Below, in pieces: positions 21,809 to 29,944 of a DNA stretch of 35,787 nucleotides (the first letter of the stretch is position 1; each line of letters opens with the position of its first letter). The notes below the pieces were generated by a model. It worked only from the letters and a program-made list of their open reading frames with translations. It was not told where the DNA came from and searched no databases. This stretch comes from Candidatus Berkelbacteria bacterium (GTDB lineage Bacteria > Patescibacteriota > UBA1384 > JAGVHQ01), in contig JAGVHQ010000011.1 of NCBI GenBank assembly GCA_020056565.1, positions 1 through 35,787 on the forward strand, in the 5' to 3' direction. Both the position numbers and the translations under genes were made by a program.

Positions 21809-22821
21809 TTGAGGCGATTCCAGTAGTGCGTCCGGTAAGAGCGATAGTACTCAATTGTTTTTTGAATACCCTTTTCAAAAGGTACTTTTGGTTTCCAGCC
21901 GAACGTTCTCTGGGCTAAGGACCAGTCGGCGATATAATCACCGATTTCAATTTTTTTCCGATCGGGCGGGAATCGTCCGACCACGATTCGCCCCGCGTGC
22001 GCGGTTCGGACTACTTTTTGGACAAATGATTTGAGATCAATTGGTTCGGCCCCAATGTTGAATGCTTTGCCCCATACTTTTGGGCAGAGGCCGGATAGTA
22101 AGAATGCACGTACTACGTCATCTACATAGACTGTGTCGCGGACTTGCCCCCCCGTGCCGTAGAGCGTGATTGTTTCGTGGTCAAGTGCTTGACGAATGAA
22201 CCAGTTTAAGACGCCTTGGCGCGAGTGCCGCATTTGATGGCGAGGGCCATACGTGTTTGAGAGTCGCAGGGAAGTCGCTTTGATCCCGTGCAACGTGTAG
22301 TAGAGCAGATGGTATGATTCCCCGGCAATATTATTGATCCCGTTGATATCAATCGGTACTTGGGGGTGGGCTTCATCAACTGGCAAGTACTGCGCTCGTC
22401 CATACTGGTTGCGTGTTCCCGCAAAAAGAATCTTCACCTTTGGGTTGAATTGCCGGCACGCTTCTAAAAGAGATAGTTGCGCTCGGCAGTTGATGTCCAG
22501 GTCTGTAAAGGGGTCAATAACAGAGTCAACATGACTGAGTGTGCCAGCGAAATTGAAGATGTAATCGCGGTGCTTTACCAGCTCATTCATAAGATGTGCG
22601 TTACGGATATCGGTATAGATTACTTCCACTTTGTTTTTGACTGACTCGATGTTGAAAAGGTTCCCTCCATAGTTGGGGATGAGAGCGTCTACGATCGTTA
22701 CCCGCGCCCCTGCTTTCACTAAAGCGATCGCGAGTGTTGAACCAATAAAACCAAGGCCACCGGTAATAAGAACGTTGGCATTTTTATAACCACGTGCGGA
22801 AGATTCTACAGCAGAGGACAT
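21805..22821 (-). CDS. NAD-dependent nucleotide-sugar epimerase/dehydratase (extended SDR)
   Basis: 338 residues, first gene of the operon. Rossmann motif NVLITGGLGFIGSTLAIA, Asp in VDALIPNYGGNL, NFAGTLSHVDSVIDPFTDLD, and LRLSNTYGPRHQ, RDTVYVDDVVRAFLLSG place it among extended SDR enzymes on nucleotide sugars. Oddity: where most members have YxxxK, this one reads DINGINNIAGESYHLLYY. In relatives I recall the sequence as NGINK-AGE, so Asn seems to replace the Lys; catalysis may differ or be reduced. ATG 22821 has a TAGACT box 9 nt upstream, TTGTAA at -35. Confidence 0.88.
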   Translation of the reverse strand: MSSAVESSARGYKNANVLITGGLGFIGSTLAIALVKAGARVTIVDALIPNYGGNLFNIESVKNKVEVIYTDIRNAHLMNELVKHRDYIFNFAGTLSHVDSVIDPFTDLDINCRAQLSLLEACRQFNPKVKILFAGTRNQYGRAQYLPVDEAHPQVPIDINGINNIAGESYHLLYYTLHGIKATSLRLSNTYGPRHQMRHSRQGVLNWFIRQALDHETITLYGTGGQVRDTVYVDDVVRAFLLSGLCPKVWGKAFNIGAEPIDLKSFVQKVVRTAHAGRIVVGRFPPDRKKIEIGDYIADWSLAQRTFGWKPKVPFEKGIQKTIEYYRSYRTHYWNRLK

Positions 22822-22830
22822 GCGAGTTTC

Positions 22831-22859
22831 AGTCTAGTCTGAACACCGGATTCTTACAA
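22831..22859 (-). promoter_or_regulatory. promoter of the six-gene glycan operon
   Basis: On the minus strand TTGTAA (22859-22854), 17-nt spacer, TAGACT (22836-22831). Nine nt separate the box from the ATG, so the first gene is leaderless or nearly so. No other promoter is visible before 15786, consistent with one operon. Confidence 0.65.
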
Positions 22860-22883
22860 GGGTATTTTGCCCTTTGAGACAGG

Positions 22884-23363
22884 TTACTTTTTCGCTTCGG
22901 GAGTGCTTTGAGTTGCTTTTTGGGCGTCGTAGTTTTGGATGAGTTTTACAACATCCGAATCTTCACGCAGGTCTTCAATCAGTAGGATCCCGTCGCGGCC
23001 CACACGAATGTCGTTGGTTGGCCCATGTGCCCCCTCAGAAACTCGGAAGATATTGAGCAGCGCTTTTCCATCTTCGTTAGAAGTGCGCACAACGTATGTT
23101 TCTTTAATGACTACAAACGGGTCATTGATATCTTCAACCTTGCCCACATAGAACTGGTCGCTGCCCGCTAAGATAACTGCTTGCCACGCGCTTTTTGTAA
23201 GCTTCGGAGACTTGCTGCTTTTTGTGGGGTTCGAGGTTGTTTGCGCCCCGCTTGAAGAGCTCTGATCGCCTTTGTCTTTAACCATCCAAGATACCAGGCC
23301 CACTAGCGCAAGGATAATTACCACGAAGACAAAAACGCCCCCTTTTGCATTCTGTTGTTTCAT
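22884..23363 (-). CDS. membrane-anchored protein of unknown function, typical of CPR
   Basis: 159 residues. N-terminal helix VFVFVVIILALVGLVSWMV, a Ser/Thr/Lys linker, then a compact domain: SAWQAVILAGSDQFYVGKVE, DPFVVIKETYVVRTS, LLNIFRVSEGAHGPTNDIRV, ILLIEDLREDSDVVKLIQNY. The pattern (surface residue followed by visible Q/YxGK, V-I-K-x-x-Y and N/H-GP-x-D) is one I recall as recurring in CPR genomes without known function. The start has a strong GGGAGGG Shine-Dalgarno. It is not coupled to its neighbours. Confidence 0.75.
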   Translation of the reverse strand: MKQQNAKGGVFVFVVIILALVGLVSWMVKDKGDQSSSSGAQTTSNPTKSSKSPKLTKSAWQAVILAGSDQFYVGKVEDINDPFVVIKETYVVRTSNEDGKALLNIFRVSEGAHGPTNDIRVGRDGILLIEDLREDSDVVKLIQNYDAQKATQSTPEAKK

Positions 23364-23430
23364 CTGAGTTTCCCTCCCTCAAATAAAGCGTAAGCTACGC
23401 CTTGCCAGTGCGTCAAGTCGCCCAGTCCGC

Positions 23431-23436
23431 TACGAT
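23431..23436 (+). promoter_or_regulatory. -10 box for the HExxH/MBL/C39/GDH operon
   Basis: TACGAT with 7 nt to ATG 23444; no Shine-Dalgarno in between. -35 not convincing (TTGCCA at 23402 is too far). Confidence 0.35.
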
Positions 23437-23443
23437 AACATTA

Positions 23444-24061
23444 ATGGGAATTGATTGGGCACAAACTTCGCAAGCTTTAGGGTCCGGGAGGTCGCAACGC
23501 AGCTGGCGTTTAATCGTAGTGGGGCTCGTGGCAGTGTTTTCTCTTTATCTTATGATCTGGCGCCCTACCTTCTCACCTTTTGATTGGATTAACGTTTTAG
23601 TGCATGAAACTGGCCATCTTGTTTTCTTGCCATTTGCGGATACGGCTGCAACCGCTGGGGGGAGTATCTTGCAAGTTGGATTACCGCTGTTGCTTGCCCT
23701 TGCATACCTTGCGCAAGATGATCAGTTCGGCGCTTCAATCAGTGTCTGGTGGCTCGGGCAAAGCCTAACCTTTCTCGCCACATATATCGGTACATCAAGA
23801 GAAGGCGCAGTGGAATTCTTTCGCACGAGCGCAGATTGGGATCAAATCCACGTGTGGCTTGGGACTGCGTATCAGCCCAGCGCCCTTGCCGGATGGGCTG
23901 TGAACATAGGAATCACGCTGATGGTTCTGGGAATTGCCGCCGCTCTGGTTGTAACGCTGCGCTCACGCCTCAGAATAGATAAAGAGCAGAAAAAGCTTCT
24001 CGACTCGGGGATTACAGAGGCCTTACTCCCTCCCGCGATAACCGGTAACAAACAACGATGA
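23444..24061 (+). CDS. membrane protein with HExxH metallopeptidase motif
   Basis: 205 residues from ATG 23444; an upstream TTG (23402) would only add a short basic tail. It has four or five hydrophobic helices. The segment INVLVHETGHLVF carries the zinc-binding HETGH (His54, Glu55, His58), as in intramembrane M50-type proteases, though no second Asp motif is clear (candidate SADWDQIH downstream). Could be a protease-like membrane enzyme or a structural relative; substrate not known. Overlaps the next gene by 4 bp, so it is co-translated with the MBL/beta-CASP nuclease. Confidence 0.7.
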   Translation: MGIDWAQTSQALGSGRSQRSWRLIVVGLVAVFSLYLMIWRPTFSPFDWINVLVHETGHLVFLPFADTAATAGGSILQVGLPLLLALAYLAQDDQFGASISVWWLGQSLTFLATYIGTSREGAVEFFRTSADWDQIHVWLGTAYQPSALAGWAVNIGITLMVLGIAAALVVTLRSRLRIDKEQKKLLDSGITEALLPPAITGNKQR

Positions 24062-25404
24062 AACTCACATTTTTCGGGGCAGCCGGGCAGGTGACGGGTT
24101 CGAACACCTTGCTTGAAATAGGTTCAAAACGAATTCTGGTTGACTGCGGCCTTTTTCAGGGGGGCTTCGAGCAAGAGGGCCTGAACTGGAATGCGTTTGC
24201 TTACGATCCGGCCACGATTGATGCTGTGGTCGTTACCCACGCCCATCTTGACCATTGCGGCCGGTTGGCAAAGCTGGTCAAGGATGGTTTCAAAGGTCCG
24301 ATTTATGCAACCGATGCTACTCGCGATCTCGTCGAGCTGCAGCTGACTGATGCGGTCGAGGTGCTTGGAGAGCATGCAGCCGCGGCTGGGCGGGAAATGC
24401 TTTTTCATACCTCTGATATTGTGCAAACGGTCGCGAAATTCGTTCCGCTTCCTTACAACCGCACCCAGCCTCTTTTTGAAGGGGCTACGCTAACCTTGAA
24501 AGACGCGGGACATATTCTTGGAGCCGCAACGCTCACCATACGTGCCGAAGACAAAACAATCGTTTTCTCGGGAGATCTCGGTAACTTAGGGGTCCCGATT
24601 CTTAATCCTCCAGAGGCTATTTCCGGGGCCAACTATCTCGTGCTGGAATCAACTTATGGCGACCGACTCCATCCCCACGAACGTAATCGCCGAGAAGATT
24701 TGAAGGAGGCGCTCACCCAAACGTACGAGGCCAAAGGGGTCTTACTCATTCCGGCGTTTGCACTTGAACGTACCCAAGAGATTCTTTTCGAAATCAATGC
24801 TTTAGCGGAGCAAAAGCTTATTCCTAAAATGCCGATTTACCTTGACAGCCCGCTTGCGATTAGGGTTACCGACGTGTTTCGTCATCACCAAAATTATTAC
24901 AATGCCCAAACGCAGGCGATGCTCAAGAAAGGTGATGATCCTTTCCAGTTTCCGAATCTCACTTTCACCCAAACGGTGGCGGAGTCAAAACGGATTAACA
25001 CAACGCCTCCTCCGAAGGTCATCATTGCCGGCTCGGGAATGCTTCAAGGGGGGCGGATTGTTCATCACCTTATTCGTTACTTGGGCGACGATCGGACAAC
25101 CGTATTATTTGTTGGATATCAGGTTTCAGGAACCTTAGGGCGACGCTTGATGGAAGGGGAACGGTTAGCGCATGTCATGGATGAGAGGGTACGGGTTCGA
25201 GCGCACATGAAACACCTCCCCGAATTTTCTGGTCACGCAGACCAAGGCCAGCTTGTTGGGTGGGCCGATCAGATGCGTTCGCCGCGGCCAGAGGTCTTCT
25301 TAAACCACGGTGAGAAAGAGGCAATGCGCTCCCTTTCCCAACACCTTGCCCAAAAAGGCTTAAAGAGTATTATTCCCACTGTAGGTGAATCATTCTCGCT
25401 TTAA
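24058..25404 (+). CDS. MBL-fold beta-CASP ribonuclease (YSH1/CPSF-like)
   Basis: 448 residues. Metallo-beta-lactamase motifs: LTFFGAAGQVTGSNTLLEIG, VVVTHAHLDHCGRL (HxHxDH at 61-66), DAGHILGAATLTI, VFSGDLGNLGVP. The beta-CASP insertion follows: LESTYGDRLHPHERN, ALERTQEILFEI (motif A region), VIIAGSGMLQGGRIVHH, FVGYQVSGTLGRRLM (motif C), and the terminal RMMBL segment with EFSGHADQGQLVGW and FLNHGEKEA. All zinc ligands are present. The family processes RNA (endonuclease, sometimes 5'-3' exonuclease). Overlaps its upstream neighbour by 4 bp and the C39 gene by 20 bp. Confidence 0.93.
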   Translation: MKLTFFGAAGQVTGSNTLLEIGSKRILVDCGLFQGGFEQEGLNWNAFAYDPATIDAVVVTHAHLDHCGRLAKLVKDGFKGPIYATDATRDLVELQLTDAVEVLGEHAAAAGREMLFHTSDIVQTVAKFVPLPYNRTQPLFEGATLTLKDAGHILGAATLTIRAEDKTIVFSGDLGNLGVPILNPPEAISGANYLVLESTYGDRLHPHERNRREDLKEALTQTYEAKGVLLIPAFALERTQEILFEINALAEQKLIPKMPIYLDSPLAIRVTDVFRHHQNYYNAQTQAMLKKGDDPFQFPNLTFTQTVAESKRINTTPPPKVIIAGSGMLQGGRIVHHLIRYLGDDRTTVLFVGYQVSGTLGRRLMEGERLAHVMDERVRVRAHMKHLPEFSGHADQGQLVGWADQMRSPRPEVFLNHGEKEAMRSLSQHLAQKGLKSIIPTVGESFSL

Positions 25405-26188
25405 TGCGCGTACCATGCTGGGGGGGCAGGGGGTCGGATGGCCCCTCTTCTTTTGCGGCGCACTCGTGCTTGTCGCGCTTTTTTACAAAGGGGATCGGCC
25501 GATAGTATCTAATGAGCAGAGTATAAGCCCCACATTGGTCCCCACTGAGTTATTGGTAGCAGTACATCCGAGCCCTACTTCAAACCCAACTCGCGCTCTT
25601 CCCACCGGCCCAATCCATAATAAAGTTCCCTTCACTTCCCAAGCGCCATACGCTAATTGGGACGAAACTCGTAAAGAGGCATGTGAAGAAGCAAGCGCAC
25701 TGATGGTGGGACGCTACTTTCGAGGCGATCGTGAAGATACGATTGATCCGGCTGACGCCGATCAGGCAATCCTTGAAATGGTGAAGTGGCAGACGATCAA
25801 TTTTGGGGGTCATTTCGATTTGACACTGGAGCAAGAGCAACAATTGATCACGGAATTTTATCCTGATCTGCACTTAGAGATTGTTACGGCAAGCGCCCAG
25901 CGGATTGTGGAGGATTTGCAAAAAGGGAATCTTATCATCATTCCTGCGGCAGGGCAGGCGTTGGGGAATCCCTATTTTCGCGCCCCCGGGCCGATTTATC
26001 ATATGCTTGTGGTAATCGGAGTGCGGGGAACGAAATTCATTACAAACGACCCAGGCACCAAGCGTGGTAAAGACTACCTCTACGACCAGAAGACGTTACT
26101 TGCGGGGGTGCATGAATGGACAGGGGATCCCGCGACAATTAATAATGGACGGGCAGTCATGCTCATCGTTGGGAAAGGAGTTGAATGA
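25385..26188 (+). CDS. C39-like cysteine peptidase, membrane-anchored
   Basis: 267 residues from GTG 25385, overlapping the nuclease gene by 20 bp; ATG at 25415 is an alternative. N-terminal membrane helix (WPLFFCGALVLVALFY), linker rich in Pro/Ser/Thr, then a papain-like C39_2 domain: VPFTSQAPYANWDETRKEAC with catalytic Cys100, GPIYHMLVVIGV with His206 and ITNDPGTKRGKDYLYD with the Asn/Asp (221-222). The domain faces outward. Common in CPR; may trim cell-wall or surface peptides. The stop overlaps the GDH start by 4 bp (ATGA). Confidence 0.85.
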   Translation: MNHSRFNARTMLGGQGVGWPLFFCGALVLVALFYKGDRPIVSNEQSISPTLVPTELLVAVHPSPTSNPTRALPTGPIHNKVPFTSQAPYANWDETRKEACEEASALMVGRYFRGDREDTIDPADADQAILEMVKWQTINFGGHFDLTLEQEQQLITEFYPDLHLEIVTASAQRIVEDLQKGNLIIIPAAGQALGNPYFRAPGPIYHMLVVIGVRGTKFITNDPGTKRGKDYLYDQKTLLAGVHEWTGDPATINNGRAVMLIVGKGVE

Positions 26189-27429
26189 TAAAGAAACAAG
26201 ATGTTTTTGAGCAGGCTCTGGCGCAATTAGAAGAAGCTCTTTCAGGCATGCGAATTGAAAAGGGCATTGCGCGGCAGCTCAAAACCCCGCAACGGGTAAT
26301 TGAAGTCAGTTTCCCACTGAAGAAAGATTCGGGAGAGGTTGAACTTATTCAAGGATTCCGGGTGCAGCACAATAATGCCCGTGGGCCGTACAAGGGAGGG
26401 TTACGCTATCACCCACAGGTAACGCTTGAGGAGGTAAAAGCACTTGCAATGTGGATGACATGGAAGACTGCGGTCGTGGATGTTCCATTTGGTGGGGGAA
26501 AGGGGGGGCTTGTAATCGATCCTAAGACCCTTTCGCGTCCAGAACGAGCTCGCCTTACCCAGAGCTTTGCGCGTACGATTCATGAGGTTGTCGGGCCGCG
26601 TATTGATGTTCCTGCCCCAGATGTAAATACAACGGGCGAGGAGATGGTATGGTTTCGCACAGTCTGGGCGAAACTACATCCCGAGGAAGAACATCCTGAC
26701 GCGGTAATTACTGGTAAACCTATTCAGGAAGGTGGATCTGAGGGGCGTACTGAAGCGACCGGTGAAGGAGGCGTGGCGACACTGGATGCTCTCCGAGATG
26801 CGATCCGACTCCCGAAGAAGTTTACAGTTTCGCTTCAGGGCCTCGGGAACGTCGGAAGTTATTTTGCCCGGGGAGTAGAGAAAATCGGAGGTACGATTGT
26901 TGCAGTTGGAGACTCCCATGGGGCAATTACCAACCCTCAAGGATTAAATATTCATAAGCTTCTTGAATACAAACGTATTCATAAAACGATCGTCGGTTTT
27001 GAGGGAAGTAAGAAAATCTCAGTGGATGAGCTGCTCGAAGGCCCGTTCGATGTGGTTGTCCCCGCCGCTTTAGAGGGGGCAATTGACGCTTCGCGCGCTC
27101 GTATTCTGCGCTCGCCAATTATCCTGGAGCTTGCGAATGGTCCAACTTTACCAGAAGCGGATCAAATTCTTTCTAAACGGGGGGTAATTGTGATCCCTGA
27201 CATTCTCGCGAATGCGGGAGGAGTGGCGGTGAGTTATTTTGAGTGGTACCAAAACATGCACGCTCTTAGGTGGGAATCTGAGGTAGTACGCAGACGACTA
27301 CGCACCTTGATGCGTTCTGCTGCCGCGACCGTGTTCGAACGCGCTCGTCGCGACCAAACAACACTGCGCACCGGGGCATTACGCGTGGCAGTGGAGCGTG
27401 TTGCCCGCGCGCTTGAGCGAAAAAGCTAA
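26185..27429 (+). CDS. glutamate dehydrogenase (Glu/Leu/Phe/Val dehydrogenase)
   Basis: 414 residues, normal length for the hexameric type. N-terminal domain with GFRVQHNNARGPYKGGLRYH (Lys70), MTWKTAVVDVPFGGGKGGLV (Lys94, Lys106, the last catalytic), DVPAPDVNTTGEEM with the conserved Asp; Rossmann domain with VSLQGLGNVGSYFARG; NAGGVAVSYFEWYQN near the end. It interconverts glutamate and 2-oxoglutarate with NAD(P)H. The coenzyme fingerprint is not decisive. Placed last in an operon with peptidase and nuclease. Stop is shared tail-to-tail with the PilO gene (CTAA at 27426-27429). Confidence 0.94.
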   Translation: MIKKQDVFEQALAQLEEALSGMRIEKGIARQLKTPQRVIEVSFPLKKDSGEVELIQGFRVQHNNARGPYKGGLRYHPQVTLEEVKALAMWMTWKTAVVDVPFGGGKGGLVIDPKTLSRPERARLTQSFARTIHEVVGPRIDVPAPDVNTTGEEMVWFRTVWAKLHPEEEHPDAVITGKPIQEGGSEGRTEATGEGGVATLDALRDAIRLPKKFTVSLQGLGNVGSYFARGVEKIGGTIVAVGDSHGAITNPQGLNIHKLLEYKRIHKTIVGFEGSKKISVDELLEGPFDVVVPAALEGAIDASRARILRSPIILELANGPTLPEADQILSKRGVIVIPDILANAGGVAVSYFEWYQNMHALRWESEVVRRRLRTLMRSAAATVFERARRDQTTLRTGALRVAVERVARALERKS

Positions 27430-28211
27430 TCTTTTTTGTCCTCGGAGGGAGCAGTAGTCCCGAATGGATTTTCTTTTCCGAATCCACTCTCTTCGGAGAG
27501 ATCAATCGCTGTGCCTGGAGCAATTGCCTGCTCGAGTCGCATAAGAACTGTTTGGGAAACATTAAATGGCTGCATCACTTCCACCCCTGCTTGTTTTTGT
27601 TTGAGGAAGTAACTCTCGCCGGTGATTGAGGCAGTAAGAACGTCTTGGTTCGCGTTGATCACAAGCTGATTAATACGGGTTAACGGGATAAGGCGTTCCA
27701 CGGCAGTGAGCCAGCCGGAGAGTTGCTCATACGTACCGGCAATCGTCGTGCTAAATGGAAATGATTCCGCTTGCGCTGTTGCAGCCTCTTCGGAAGCGGG
27801 AGCGGTTTTTTTATCTTTAGAAGCGGTACTCCCTGTTGATTTATCTCCTGCCGGTTTCTTCGGGGCTGCCTTTTTTTCTTGCTGTTGGGCGGAGAGGTTC
27901 GTGAGCGATACCTCGAGATTCTTACTCAATTCTTCAATCCGGATTGCAAACGTGGCGGTATCAGGGAAAACAGGTAACGCTTTCACAATGAGCTCCCTGG
28001 TTTTCGTAAACTCCTCAGGATTGCGGTCAAATTCTTTTAAGAGTGCAAGTTTTTCCTCGGCTTCGTTCAGCTGTTTGGTAAGAGCGGATACCCTCTTTTG
28101 ATTATTAACGATTGCCGAAAACGATGGGCGAGCAATATACCAAATACCAAAAACCCCGATAGCTAAACCGACGATAATAACGAGTAGGTATGAATAGCTA
28201 CTGCGCAGCAT
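27426..28211 (-). CDS. pilO: type IV pilus assembly protein PilO-like
   Basis: 261 residues. One N-terminal helix (YLLVIIVGLAIGVFGIWYI), a coiled coil (SALTKQLNEAEEKLALLKEF), then a ferredoxin-like domain with PVFPDTATFAIRIEELSKN. In the middle is a low-complexity Lys/Ala/Ser/Thr stretch (about 110-145), which is unusual and probably extracytoplasmic. The final strand TASITGESYFLKQKQ completes the fold, followed by an acidic tail. PilO pairs with PilN to form the alignment complex linking PilM to the pilus platform. Identity rests on fold pattern and position after pilN; overlaps it by 14 bp. Confidence 0.82.
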   Translation of the reverse strand: MLRSSYSYLLVIIVGLAIGVFGIWYIARPSFSAIVNNQKRVSALTKQLNEAEEKLALLKEFDRNPEEFTKTRELIVKALPVFPDTATFAIRIEELSKNLEVSLTNLSAQQQEKKAAPKKPAGDKSTGSTASKDKKTAPASEEAATAQAESFPFSTTIAGTYEQLSGWLTAVERLIPLTRINQLVINANQDVLTASITGESYFLKQKQAGVEVMQPFNVSQTVLMRLEQAIAPGTAIDLSEESGFGKENPFGTTAPSEDKKD

Positions 28212-28761
28212 CGCCCTCCTTCACGATTTGTTTTTCCAGCTCAGTTGAAATGGAGAAAGAAACTTCCCCCTCGCCACTTGTCGAGAATGCCCCGAGAATA
28301 GTGTTCTGAAATATCTCAGATGCGTCTAAACTCGCCCGAAATTTTTCAGCATCCCGGATACTGGGTGCAATGGCGTTTACCGTAATATTTGGAGAGGTTG
28401 AGAGCGAGCCATTGAAGTTTGAAATCGAGGCTGAGGTTGGGATTGCTTGCGCGAATGCGCCGAAAATCGCTGTCCACTCTGGACGAGCATCGAGAATTCT
28501 TTTGATTTCTTCGCCTCGAATTTGGGCATCAGTTACCTGGCCCGCCAGCTCGGCGTAGCGCTTCATTTCTTGATTTACTTGTTCAATTGCAGCTTCTTGA
28601 GTGCGAATATTGGATTCTAAAATCGTTTTGAACCCTAAGAGCGCAACATCCAGTAGCACAATGAGCCCCAGCCCTGCACTGATGATCAATACCGTGGTTG
28701 CCGTGCGGGCTCGCGCGGCACGTTGGATTCGGATTTCTTGGGGAAGGAGGTTAATCGTCAT
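28198..28761 (-). CDS. pilN: type IV pilus assembly protein PilN-like
   Basis: 187 residues. MTINLLPQEIRIQR is the NLLP motif that binds PilM, on the cytoplasmic N-terminus. Next comes a helix (TTVLIISAGLGLIVLLDVALL), coiled coil (IEQVNQEMKRYAELAGQV) and an extracytoplasmic ferredoxin-like domain. Overlaps pilM and pilO by 4 and 14 bp. Confidence 0.88.
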   Translation of the reverse strand: MTINLLPQEIRIQRAARARTATTVLIISAGLGLIVLLDVALLGFKTILESNIRTQEAAIEQVNQEMKRYAELAGQVTDAQIRGEEIKRILDARPEWTAIFGAFAQAIPTSASISNFNGSLSTSPNITVNAIAPSIRDAEKFRASLDASEIFQNTILGAFSTSGEGEVSFSISTELEKQIVKEGDAAQ

Positions 28762-29804
28762 TGAATCCCTCTGCTGAGCGCGGAACCGATTGCGCTTGTG
28801 TATCCTAAGGCAATCGCAGTGGGGAAAATGTCCGCGGTACTAGGCACGAGATTAACGAGTGGGTTTCCGAGGCGGATATTCATCCCAAGTGTTTCCTTAA
28901 GATGGAAGATCAATCCGGGAACGTTTGCCCCCCCTCCCGTGATAAAGGCGGCTGTAATTTTCGATTTCGAGTTGAGGCGGTTCTGAAAATAATGCACTGC
29001 ATTTTGCACTTCTTGAACTATTGGTTGAGCGGCGGTAGATAACTTCTGCTGCAGCACTTCGTTCGTGGGAGCCTGGGCTGCTGCGTCAAGTGTTTTTAGT
29101 TTTTTGTTCTCCTCTGGCTTGTAGTCAATCGATTGGTTAATAACCTTTCCGCCAATATCGACAGTTCCTGTAAGTTTTAGAGCACCAGAATCGGCAATTG
29201 AGACTGTCGTGTGCTCTCCGCCGACGTCAATCACTACCCATGCGCCCTTGTCATCTGCCCCGAGTAGCGCCCGCAGCGTCGCGAGTGATTTTGTTTCCAA
29301 AAGCATTATTTCCATTCCCACGCTCTTTAATGCAGCCAAGAGTGAATCAACGATTACTTTCGGTGTCCCGACAACATAGACGTTGATTTCTTGCGTTTCT
29401 TTTGGTGATCCAAGCACGGTCCAATCTAAAAGCAACTCATTAATTGGGACAGGGAAGAACTCCGCCGCTTCAGAGGGGACGACCTTGGCGATCTCGTGCG
29501 GTTTCATTTTGGGGATCGTGAGTGTCTTGGAGAATACGAGTTCCTCGGGGAGTGCGGTTGCGACCAAACGTGAGCGGATCGGATTTGGCTTCGCACTTTC
29601 ACAGGCGGCGATGATCTTTTTTGCAACAGCTTCCCCTTGGGCTAACCCTTCTTTCGTAAGCACATGGGGAGTAATCGCCGCCTGTGCATATCCGACAAGC
29701 TTGAAACGACTTCCAACGCTTTTAAGCTCGACAACTTTGATGTTATCGCTGCCAATATCAAGTCCCATGACATTCTGATGTGATCCGCCCATCGAAGAAA
29801 ACAC
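28758..29804 (-). CDS. pilM: type IV pilus assembly ATPase-fold protein PilM
   Basis: 348 residues from GTG 29804; ATG 29792 (MGGSHQ) and ATG 29768 (MGLDIG) are alternatives, and AGGAGGG just upstream fits the GTG. Actin-like fold: MGLDIGSDNIKVVELKS (phosphate 1), VVIDVGGEHTTVSIAD (phosphate 2), AAFITGGGANVPGLIFHLKE (adenosine motif), NPLVNLVPSTADIFPTAIAL (end). Cytoplasmic ring component that binds PilN's NLLP peptide and couples to PilB/PilC. Upstream 140 nt hold two hairpins. Confidence 0.93.
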   Translation of the reverse strand: MFSSMGGSHQNVMGLDIGSDNIKVVELKSVGSRFKLVGYAQAAITPHVLTKEGLAQGEAVAKKIIAACESAKPNPIRSRLVATALPEELVFSKTLTIPKMKPHEIAKVVPSEAAEFFPVPINELLLDWTVLGSPKETQEINVYVVGTPKVIVDSLLAALKSVGMEIMLLETKSLATLRALLGADDKGAWVVIDVGGEHTTVSIADSGALKLTGTVDIGGKVINQSIDYKPEENKKLKTLDAAAQAPTNEVLQQKLSTAAQPIVQEVQNAVHYFQNRLNSKSKITAAFITGGGANVPGLIFHLKETLGMNIRLGNPLVNLVPSTADIFPTAIALGYTSAIGSALSRGIQ

Positions 29805-29837
29805 AGCCCTCCTCGTCGCTGCGAAACTTTAGGGTTC

Positions 29838-29911
29838 ATCCCGCCTTAGGGCGGGATTTCACAGCAGAAGTTTGCAGCTCCTCTGCGCACAAAATGCTGC
29901 ATTTTGTGCGC
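29838..29911 (-). terminator. two hairpins between pilX-like gene and pilM
   Basis: 29838-29857: ATCCCGCC-TTAG-GGCGGGAT. 29885-29911: near-perfect palindrome GCGCACAAAATGC-T-GCATTTTGTGCGC. They lie after the pilX-like gene (minus direction) and before pilM, so they may end or attenuate the first pilus transcript. No clear T-tract, so they may instead be repeats or RNA-processing sites. Confidence 0.5.
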
Positions 29912-29944
29912 TAGAAATAAATATCTATGCCTACTATAACAGAT

